Shown piece after piece: positions 5,650 to 11,686 of a stretch of DNA of 11,686 nt (position 1 is the first letter of the stretch; the number at the start of each line of letters is the position of its first letter). The notes under the pieces are model-generated. The model was not told where the DNA came from, did not search any database, and saw only the letters and a list, made by a program, of their open reading frames with translations. A program made the position numbers and the translations under genes. Source of the stretch: Sedimenticola sp. GTDB lineage: Bacteria; Pseudomonadota; Gammaproteobacteria; Chromatiales; Chromatiaceae. Location: NCBI GenBank assembly GCA_027023915.1, contig JALVUB010000039.1, forward strand, positions 1-11,686. The letters run 5' to 3'.

Positions 5650-6575
5650 TCCGGTATCAGCCGCACATTGTCCAACAACAGGCGATCCGTGCTCTCGCGC
5701 TGTTCCATGACAAACATCAGCCGGTGGATGTGCTCCTTGGCCAGCCAGCGGCCACCAGTGGTTTGCAACCCCTCAATGCGCATGCAGTAGCGGTGCCAGC
5801 GATCATTCAGATGAAAAACGGTTTTGGAGCTGGGTGGACGGGTTGTGCTGGGCGGGGTGTCGCCCAGGCGAACCACCAGGGTGGTGTCGGGTCTGGTGGC
5901 CCTGGCCTCGAAGCAAAGATGGCCCATATGGCGCCAGTCATGTTCCACCGGCAGGTAAACCACACCGGGCCAGGCGATGCCCTCGCCATTGAGCAACAGC
6001 GCCCAACCTCCATTGCCACGGGGCACAAGGGCGATCCTTTCACGGCTCATGGGCTTCCACAGGGCACTGTAATCACTGTTTTCGAAATCGCCCAGCATGG
6101 GAAAGCCGGCTCGCAACCGTTGCTGCTGATGGTAGGCCTGTAGCAGGGGTTGCAGGCTCACCACCATCAAGGCGACGGCCATGCCGACGAAAAAGAGGCT
6201 CAATGATTTCATGCCCTGTCGCCAGGAGCCGAGGATAAAAGCAGCGAACAACACCCCGAGCAGGCCATTGTGCAGATCCCGGATGCTGTCGTTGCGACCA
6301 AACCAGGGCTGCACCAGTTCCAGTCCCAATGCCAGCAGCAGGGTAAGCACCACGGCCACCGCCGGCGAGCGGGTGAGCTGGTAGATGAGCACCGCGGTGA
6401 TGATGGCCGCGGGAAAGTGGAGCAGATCGAAAACCGACTGGCCCGCCACCGGCAGGCGCTCTTCCAGCCAGAAGGGCGGCATCAGCGCCAGCACCATGAT
6501 GGCCGCCAGGGCCAGCAACACCAGATAAAGGCGGGTTGTTCCGCTGTCGTTCATCAGGAAGGTTTCGTCTGCCAC
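5646..6575 (-). CDS. VanZ-like membrane protein with C-terminal beta-rich (carbohydrate-binding-like) domain
   Basis: The N-terminal half is a VanZ-like membrane domain. It has hydrophobic segments at about 15-33, 52-68, 71-90 and 104-118, with the family polar signature D50xxH53, ExxQ (86-89), GR (93-94), D100, N103 and G107. A further transmembrane segment (about 125-142) leads into a domain of about 145 residues on the far side of the membrane. This starts near GDFENSDYSALW and ends with RLLLDNVRLI, a pattern like the CIA30/CBM11 galactose-binding-like fold. Most VanZ proteins end after the membrane domain, so this is an extended form. The function is unknown; sugar binding during export is a guess. 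The longest start is GTG at 6575, preceded by GGTGG. An ATG at 6554, within a TGATG overlap with the upstream stop, would give 302 residues and fits the membrane topology as well. It ends in an ATGA overlap with the asparagine-synthase-like gene. Confidence 0.82.
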   Translation of the reverse strand: MADETFLMNDSGTTRLYLVLLALAAIMVLALMPPFWLEERLPVAGQSVFDLLHFPAAIITAVLIYQLTRSPAVAVVLTLLLALGLELVQPWFGRNDSIRDLHNGLLGVLFAAFILGSWRQGMKSLSLFFVGMAVALMVVSLQPLLQAYHQQQRLRAGFPMLGDFENSDYSALWKPMSRERIALVPRGNGGWALLLNGEGIAWPGVVYLPVEHDWRHMGHLCFEARATRPDTTLVVRLGDTPPSTTRPPSSKTVFHLNDRWHRYCMRIEGLQTTGGRWLAKEHIHRLMFVMEQRESTDRLLLDNVRLIPE

Positions 6576-7777
6576 ACCTGTTCCACCAGGGCCATGACCT
6601 GTTCAGCATTATGGTCCCAGGTGTAATGCTCGCAAAGCTGCCGGTGGGCGCTTTTTCCAAGCCGTTCACGTAATGCGTCCGATTCCGCCAGCCGCAGAAG
6701 GGTGTCGGCCATGGCATCCACGTCATTTGCGGGAAACAACAGGCCGTCCTGTTCGTGGCGCAGCACCTCGGCGATGGGCGGGGTGTCCACCATGGCCACC
6801 GCCTTGGCCATGGCCATGTATTCAAACAGTTTCAGCGGCGAGCCGTACCAGTTGGAGTTGGGCATTACCGCAATGTCGAAAGCCGCCACCACCTGGGGAA
6901 TCTCCCGGCGTGGCAGGTGACCGGTGAAAACCACTCGCTCCTTGTAGCCGCCGTCCGCGGCGCGTTGCAGCAGCTTTTCCACTGTCTGGTTGCGTTGTCC
7001 CACCAGCATCAGCCAGAGGTTTTTGGTGGTTTTGGATAAAAGCTTTTCGAACGCTTCGAAAAGCTGTGGAACCCCGTGCCAGGGGAGAAAACTGCCCACG
7101 AAGCCGATCACCATTGCGTCGGATGGGATGCCGTGGGCGCGACGCGCGGGCTGGCCGGAGAGCTGGTGGTCGAAGACGGCGGGGTCGGCCCCATTGGGAA
7201 CGACCGCGATGGGAACCGTGGAGGGCGCCAGGGATCGCAGATGGTCCGCCAGCACGCTGCTCACCGTGTACGCGCCCCGCACCCGGGCCAGGGTGTGGCG
7301 GCAACTGAAAATGCGCGAGAGGCCGGGAATGTGACGGTAATGGGCGTTGATGGCTTCCCGGTCGGGCGCATTGATCTCGGCCACCAGGGGGATGCCCAGC
7401 TTGCCCGCGGCCCAGAGAATGGAGGGCTTGCCGTCATGGCGCATGATGACCAGATCTGGAGGATCGGCTTGCAGGAATTTCTTCTCCCTGGGGTATCGTT
7501 TCAGCTCCTGAAGCAGACGTTTGATGTCCCGCAGATAGAAACGGGCAAGCCAGTTTTTGATTTTTGCTACCGGGCTGTCGGCCGGGGGAACTGGTGCAAG
7601 CTCTTGGGGTGGGGGCGCGAGAACGGAAAAGTCGATCCCTTTTTCACGGCACAGCTTGCCGAAACTGGCGGCAAAGGCGCTGGTATGGGTGTGACTGCCG
7701 TCGCGGGTACTGGCCTGGTAGTGGACATAGAGGATTTTTCGCGGTAACGCCATGGAAGAGTGGTTGGCAGCCTTCAC
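6554..7777 (-). CDS. GT4-family glycosyltransferase (GT-B fold)
   Basis: This is a second GT4-type glycosyltransferase, of 407 residues from the GTG at 7777, which overlaps the upstream stop as GTGA. An ATG at 7753 would give MALPRKILYVHYQ, nearer to the usual family start; neither has a clear ribosome site. The N-terminal Rossmann half has ILYVHYQ and the HTHTSAF segment. The donor half has VPNGAD (193-198), GFVGSFLPWHG (225-235), LVGQRN (258-263) and SPLKLFEYMAMAKAVA (313-328). Glu319 corresponds to the second Glu of the E-x7-E motif; the first position is Tyr, a variation seen in part of the family. It would act at the cytoplasmic face on the lipid-linked repeat unit. Sugar specificity cannot be told. 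Confidence 0.92.
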   Translation of the reverse strand: MKAANHSSMALPRKILYVHYQASTRDGSHTHTSAFAASFGKLCREKGIDFSVLAPPPQELAPVPPADSPVAKIKNWLARFYLRDIKRLLQELKRYPREKKFLQADPPDLVIMRHDGKPSILWAAGKLGIPLVAEINAPDREAINAHYRHIPGLSRIFSCRHTLARVRGAYTVSSVLADHLRSLAPSTVPIAVVPNGADPAVFDHQLSGQPARRAHGIPSDAMVIGFVGSFLPWHGVPQLFEAFEKLLSKTTKNLWLMLVGQRNQTVEKLLQRAADGGYKERVVFTGHLPRREIPQVVAAFDIAVMPNSNWYGSPLKLFEYMAMAKAVAMVDTPPIAEVLRHEQDGLLFPANDVDAMADTLLRLAESDALRERLGKSAHRQLCEHYTWDHNAEQVMALVEQVWQTKPS

Positions 7778-9849
7778 CGGAGTTGTGGGATGGCCGAAAA
7801 CTGAATCCTTTGCGCCACCTGGTCGGCGGCCTGCCAGCTTGAATAGGGGCCGAGAAAGATGCGCTGAAGCGGGGGGCGGTCGGGCAGGGGTTGCCGCACC
7901 ACGGAGATTCCCTTTCTGGAAAGCTGTCTGGCAAGGCGTTGCGCCGATTTTTCTCCGAAGACAGTGCGCAGATAGACATAGTACCAGCCGTTTTTCTTCA
8001 CGATCAGCCGTTCCGGCGTTACTTTGGGTAGCCGTATCGGTGTTCCCCTGGCGATTCTATCGAGATCGGCGATGTGGGGATTGGCTGCCTGCACGATATC
8101 GCGCATGGTTGCGTTCCAGGCGCCGTACTCTTCCGCCACCACCCGGTTCAGGTACTGACCACGCGCAATGTGGATGACGCGGTCTCCCGGCTGTTCATCG
8201 GAGAAATCGGGCAGGGGCAGCTCGGCCGGGCTGGGTGGTGGATTTGCCGGTTGCATTTTCGGCGCAATGGCTTGAGGCTTGGCGGCGGCCTGAAGAGGCT
8301 TTTCCTCTTTCTGTTGGCGAATCGGGCGGCTTGCCTGCCTTGGCGGGGTTGTGGGATGCCGCTCTTCCGTTACCGGCGCCGGCTTTGCGGTTTGTTCCAC
8401 GGGAAGAGGCGCCTGCCTTTGCGGCGCGGGCGCGACAGCTGTCTCCTGAGCCGGTTCGGTCTCTTCTTCCGGCGTGTCGGGTGGCAGATCCAGCAGCTCT
8501 TTTAGCGGAATGTCGGCAATATCCCGGTCGAGTTCGTTGTCGTACAGCGGGTTTGTCTCCGTCGGCTCGGGCGCTTTGTAGGCATCTTCGTCAATGGGGC
8601 GTTTTTCCGTCATCTCGGGCTTGACCCGCCGGGACGGACGGGCGGGCATTGCGCGCCTTTCCACCGGCGCCGGTGTGCTCAAGGGGTTTTCGTTCAACCG
8701 GGGCAGAGCACTGCTTCGATCATGCTGTTGGTTCTGGTAGGTGGTGAAAAGAAAGTAGGCCAGCAGCGGAATGCCCAGCAGCCAAAGCCAGTTTGAATGA
8801 TCGCGGGCGAAGGAAAAGGCATCCGGTTTTCTGGGCGAGGGTGTCGGCGCGGGCGCGGGCGAGGAAGCCGCCATATGAGGCGCCACGGATGGCTCCATGC
8901 GCGTCTCGGGGCCTGTTTCCGGTTGCTGCGCCGGTTCCCGGGGTGGTTCAGGCGGCTGTTGTTGACGATGAACCGGATGTACGGGATAAGCCGTTGCCGG
9001 TTTCGGTTTTTCCCGGGGCAGGGCGGTCAGACTGGATTGGGTCAGGGCGGGGCAGTTGGGCAGCACCTCCTGGACAGAGGGCAGGTCCACCTGCATGAGA
9101 TCGTCCGCGTAGGCGGCAAGCAGAGCGTTGTCGCAGATATGGTTGATGAGTCGCGGGACACCCTGGCTGGCCTGGTGGATCAGTTGCATTGCCCTGTCCG
9201 TGAACAAGGGGCGCTGGGCACCGGCGGTCTGGCAGCGGAAGGTGATGTAGGCGATGGTCTCCTGCTCTGAAAAATTGTTCAGCGTTCGATAGAGCGAGAC
9301 CCGTTGCAACAGCGCCTTGAAAGGCGGGCGTTGAAGACGCAGCAGCAGATCGGGCTGGGCCAGCATCACGATCTGCAACAGTCGTTTGTCGCTCAGCTCC
9401 AGGTCGGCAAGATGGCGCAGGGTGACCAGTGTTTTGTCCGGCAGCTCCTGGGCGTCGTCGAACAGCAGTATCACCTTGATGCCCGCTGCCTCCTTATGGG
9501 TGAGGGCTTTTTTCACCTTTTTGAAAAAGCCCTTTTTCGTCAACTTTTTGTTGACCGAAATCTTGCACGTCTTGGCCAGCGCCCGGTAGAGTTCCTTCGG
9601 ACGGGGCGCCGGCGCGTCAAAGTCCAGCAACTGGTTTTTCTTGCCGCGCAGTTGCTCTTTCAGCTTGTGCAGCAGCAATGTTTTGCCGGTGCCGATGTCG
9701 CCGGTGACCAGTACCACCCCTTTTTCATAGTCGATGCCGTAGGTTATCGCCGCCAGCGCTTCCTTGTGGGAATCGGCGGCGAAGAAGAATCTGGTGTTGG
9801 GGGTGTTCTCGAAAGGGCCACGAACCAAGCCGAAATGTTGGAGATACAT
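7774..9849 (-). CDS. ExeA/MshM-type AAA ATPase fused to LysM-like and SPOR domains
   Basis: This 691-residue inner-membrane protein has an N-terminal AAA domain of the ExeA/GspA/MshM type (about 1-265). It starts MYLQHFGLVRGPFENTP and has Walker A GDIGTGKT at 50-57, Walker B ILLFDD at 127-132 and the family motif GVPRLIN at 230-236. A Pro-rich linker (about 278-343) leads to one transmembrane segment at 353-371. The periplasmic part is a long Pro/Glu/Ala-rich stretch, a LysM-like module (about 557-608, ending GTPIRLP) and a SPOR domain (about 620-685, from YYVYLRTVFGEKSA to FLGPYSSWQAADQVAQR). ExeA itself ends in a peptidoglycan-binding domain, and SPOR domains bind denuded glycan at the division site. 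The protein probably couples ATP use to the cell wall during polymer or pilus-like assembly. AGGCGGA five bases before the ATG is a good ribosome site. Its stop overlaps the next GTG. Confidence 0.9.
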   Translation of the reverse strand: MYLQHFGLVRGPFENTPNTRFFFAADSHKEALAAITYGIDYEKGVVLVTGDIGTGKTLLLHKLKEQLRGKKNQLLDFDAPAPRPKELYRALAKTCKISVNKKLTKKGFFKKVKKALTHKEAAGIKVILLFDDAQELPDKTLVTLRHLADLELSDKRLLQIVMLAQPDLLLRLQRPPFKALLQRVSLYRTLNNFSEQETIAYITFRCQTAGAQRPLFTDRAMQLIHQASQGVPRLINHICDNALLAAYADDLMQVDLPSVQEVLPNCPALTQSSLTALPREKPKPATAYPVHPVHRQQQPPEPPREPAQQPETGPETRMEPSVAPHMAASSPAPAPTPSPRKPDAFSFARDHSNWLWLLGIPLLAYFLFTTYQNQQHDRSSALPRLNENPLSTPAPVERRAMPARPSRRVKPEMTEKRPIDEDAYKAPEPTETNPLYDNELDRDIADIPLKELLDLPPDTPEEETEPAQETAVAPAPQRQAPLPVEQTAKPAPVTEERHPTTPPRQASRPIRQQKEEKPLQAAAKPQAIAPKMQPANPPPSPAELPLPDFSDEQPGDRVIHIARGQYLNRVVAEEYGAWNATMRDIVQAANPHIADLDRIARGTPIRLPKVTPERLIVKKNGWYYVYLRTVFGEKSAQRLARQLSRKGISVVRQPLPDRPPLQRIFLGPYSSWQAADQVAQRIQFSAIPQLR

Positions 9850-9853
9850 ATTG

Positions 9854-9896
9854 TCCGCCTGTTGTTTTTTGGCGCGGGTTCTTCTGTGAACCGCCC
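9854..9896 (-). other. Intercistronic imperfect hairpin before the ATPase gene
   Basis: In the 50-base gap between the two genes the minus strand carries GGGCGGTTC and GAACCCGCGCC around a 6-base loop. They pair over nine base pairs with two single-base bulges. It is followed by A residues rather than T residues, so it is not an intrinsic terminator. It may stabilise the 3' end of the upstream message or modulate expression of the ATPase; this is inference. Confidence 0.4.
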
Positions 9897-9899
9897 TTG

Positions 9900-10400
9900 T
9901 CAGTAGTTGTCCTTTTGCAGAATGACGTTGTCCATTTTGACATCGAGCAGCTTGGAAATCATGATCTCCCCCTTGTAAACCTGGACATTCACCGGAATTC
10001 GGGTCAAGCGGTTCTGTTCCAGCGGAATGTCACGTATGACCCGCCTGCGGTATTCGATAAAGTTGTGGGCTGCGTCCCAACGTCCGATCTTGACCAGCAG
10101 GTCGATTTTTTTCTGACGAGTCAAAAGCGGCGTGTCATCCTTCACATAGACGATGATGAAGCTCGGTGGATCATACTCCGCCGATTCGATATACACGCCC
10201 CAGAAAAAGGTGTCTTTTGAATCCGCCAGTATCCTGGGCCACTGGATGGCCCGCTGATCGTATTTCCAGGGGATGGTTTCGCCGGCCTCCGGTGTGTAGT
10301 TGTCGGGAAAGATCAGCCCCTCCGATTCCTCGTAGGCCCCGGCCGGTTGGAAGAAACAAGAAAGAGAAAGGAAAACCAAAAAAAGCCCGATGCGTGCCAT
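9900..10400 (-). CDS. Small secreted protein of unknown function in polysaccharide operon
   Basis: I do not recognise this 166-residue protein. It has a Sec signal peptide: basic MAR, a hydrophobic core IGLFLVFLSLSCFF, and a probable signal peptidase I site PAGA|YEE after residue 22. Cys15 lies inside the core but lacks a proper lipobox. The mature part of about 144 residues is soluble, rich in charged and aromatic residues, with alternating beta-like segments (FFWGVYIES, SFIIVYVKDD, IPVNVQVYKGEIMI) and no Cys. It is probably periplasmic or surface-bound. The ATG at 10400 lies four bases after the flippase stop, with AGGG seven bases ahead, so expression is probably coupled. Its place between a flippase and a wall-linked ATPase suggests a role in export or assembly of the polymer, which is inference only. 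Confidence 0.8.
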   Translation of the reverse strand: MARIGLFLVFLSLSCFFQPAGAYEESEGLIFPDNYTPEAGETIPWKYDQRAIQWPRILADSKDTFFWGVYIESAEYDPPSFIIVYVKDDTPLLTRQKKIDLLVKIGRWDAAHNFIEYRRRVIRDIPLEQNRLTRIPVNVQVYKGEIMISKLLDVKMDNVILQKDNY

Positions 10401-10404
10401 CAGT

Positions 10405-11686
10405 TCACCCTATGCCAAATCGGTTCGCCAGCGGTTTGCGCAACAGCGGTGGAATCAGATGGAAACTTCTTTCCAACAACCATCTCCTCGTCTCTCCCAG
10501 CCAGGCGGTGGGCAAGAGCAGGAAGCCGAAAAGGTCGGCCACCACGCCGGTAATAACCAGCAGGATCAGGCTGGGCAGGGCGGGCAGGGGCGAGGTCAGG
10601 TGGTCCACCAGGGCAATCCAGAATCCAACCCACAACGCCAGCACCAGACCGCCTCTCTGATCCATGAAATAGTCTCCCCAGCTTCCTTGTATCAGACCCA
10701 GTGCCACCCAGGCCTTGGCCAAGTAGAGCCACACTGAAGCAACGATTATCACCAGTGCAATCATAACCAAGCCGTGTTGCAAAACGAAGTAGATGCCCAG
10801 CAGGTGGATGGCCAGGTACAAAAGCTGGAGACGCAACTCCACATAGACCTTTCCCTTAGCCTGAATGATGCTGCCGGCCAGGTGAAAGATCGCCTTGAAC
10901 AGCCCGGCAATGGCCAACAGGCGCAAGGGTTCCGCCGCGGCTTTCCATTTGTCGCCGAAAACACCGCTGATGATGGTTTCCGGCGCCGCGATAATGCCGC
11001 CCAGTATGGGAAAAACCAGCAGCGCGGTGGTGGCGATGGAGCGTCGGTAGGCCCGCAGCAGCTTTTCATTGTCGTTTTGGATCTGCGCATAGGCGGGAAA
11101 GAGGACATTGCTCAACGCGGTGGAAATGCGGGCGATGGGCAGCATCACCAGCTGAAAGGCGCGGCTGTAGAGCCCCAGGGCGCCCGCGTTGAGATAGCGG
11201 CCGATGAGCAGGTTGTCGGTGTTGATGGCGGCGTAGTTGACGATGCTGTTGAGGCTGATGCCGGCGCCGAAGTGAAGCAGGCCGCCGGTTTGCGAAAAGC
11301 TGAAACGGGGGCTGCCGGGCGGTCTTGCAATGAGGCAGGCAAGGGCGGTGGAAACTTGGGTGGCCACCGCGGCGATCACCAGGCTCCAGACGCCGTAACC
11401 CAAAAAAGCAAGGGGGACACCGATCAGCAGGTAACCGCCCAGGTAGGAGAAGGTATCGATGAAAAAGAGGGCTTTGAAGTCGAGCTCCCGCATAAGCAGG
11501 CCACGACTGACGATGCCGGCGCAGATCGCCAGCAGTGAGAAGGCCAAAAGCCGGAAAATGGGGGCCAGCCTGGGTTGGTGGAACAGCGACGCCAGCGGTG
11601 TTGAAAGCCAGACGAAAGCCGCCACCAGCAAAACGCCCATGAAAAGCGAGAGCGCAAAGGCCGACTGGATCTGCTCTTTCCGCAGT
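10405..11686 (-). CDS. Polysaccharide flippase, WzxC-like MATE/PST family (5' end outside window)
   Basis: This multispanning inner-membrane protein would flip lipid-linked oligosaccharide repeats to the periplasm. The frame is open to the window edge, where the incoming sequence LRKEQIQSAFALSL is already family-like; the ATG at 11640 is therefore internal and the true start is outside. The visible part (427 residues) has about ten hydrophobic segments. WzxC/Polysacc_synt_3-type features are FLGYGVWSLVIA, NTDNLLIGRYLNAGALGLYSRA split by short gaps, LPIARIS, LFPAYAQIQND and an ALVIIVASVWLYLAKA helix. The sequence shows no frameshift or stop. It is the most upstream gene of the operon seen here. 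The stop is four bases before the next ATG. The repeat unit it carries is not known. Confidence 0.92.
   Translation of the reverse strand, partial: LRKEQIQSAFALSLFMGVLLVAAFVWLSTPLASLFHQPRLAPIFRLLAFSLLAICAGIVSRGLLMRELDFKALFFIDTFSYLGGYLLIGVPLAFLGYGVWSLVIAAVATQVSTALACLIARPPGSPRFSFSQTGGLLHFGAGISLNSIVNYAAINTDNLLIGRYLNAGALGLYSRAFQLVMLPIARISTALSNVLFPAYAQIQNDNEKLLRAYRRSIATTALLVFPILGGIIAAPETIISGVFGDKWKAAAEPLRLLAIAGLFKAIFHLAGSIIQAKGKVYVELRLQLLYLAIHLLGIYFVLQHGLVMIALVIIVASVWLYLAKAWVALGLIQGSWGDYFMDQRGGLVLALWVGFWIALVDHLTSPLPALPSLILLVITGVVADLFGFLLLPTAWLGETRRWLLERSFHLIPPLLRKPLANRFGIG

Noticed and set aside
9854..9896. Terminator between the secreted protein gene and the ATPase gene
   Set aside because: The hairpin is followed by A residues on the transcribed strand rather than U residues, and the downstream gene has its own good ribosome site as in a continuing operon.

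Overview
The window looks like a GC-rich proteobacterial chromosome, most likely from a gammaproteobacterium. The evidence is PilV/PilW-type minor pilins, serine tRNAs with an encoded CCA, and an ExeA/MshM-type ATPase. I cannot name a genus. Every real gene I can support lies on the minus strand, so transcription runs from high to low coordinates.

Right and centre (11686 down to 1408): eight tightly packed genes of a surface or extracellular polysaccharide operon. In transcription order they are a WzxC-type flippase (5' end outside the window), a small secreted protein of unknown function, a membrane-anchored AAA ATPase with LysM-like and SPOR domains, a GT4 glycosyltransferase, a VanZ-like membrane protein with an extra beta-rich domain, an asparagine-synthase-like enzyme, a membrane GT2 glycosyltransferase and a second GT4 glycosyltransferase. 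Most junctions are ATGA, GTGA or similar overlaps, which suggests translational coupling. The glycosyltransferases would build a repeat unit, the asparagine-synthase-like enzyme may amidate or otherwise modify it, and the flippase would export it. The ATPase may link assembly to the cell wall or division zone. The polymerase and the initiating transferase are not seen and may lie beyond the right edge.

Middle left (1362 to 961): a likely promoter, tRNA-Ser(UGA), a broken copy of tRNA-Ser(CGA) and an intact tRNA-Ser(CGA). The broken copy is split at its anticodon by 73 nt of hairpin-rich sequence, and it loses its 3' half where a second run of hairpins begins. This is the most unusual sequence structure in the window.

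Left end (771 to 1): two type IV pilus minor pilin genes, pilV and pilW-like, coupled by an ATGA overlap and cut by the window edge. The PilW-like protein has Gly where pilins normally have Glu5. The 189 bases between pilV and the tRNA hold no convincing gene, strong promoter or strong terminator.
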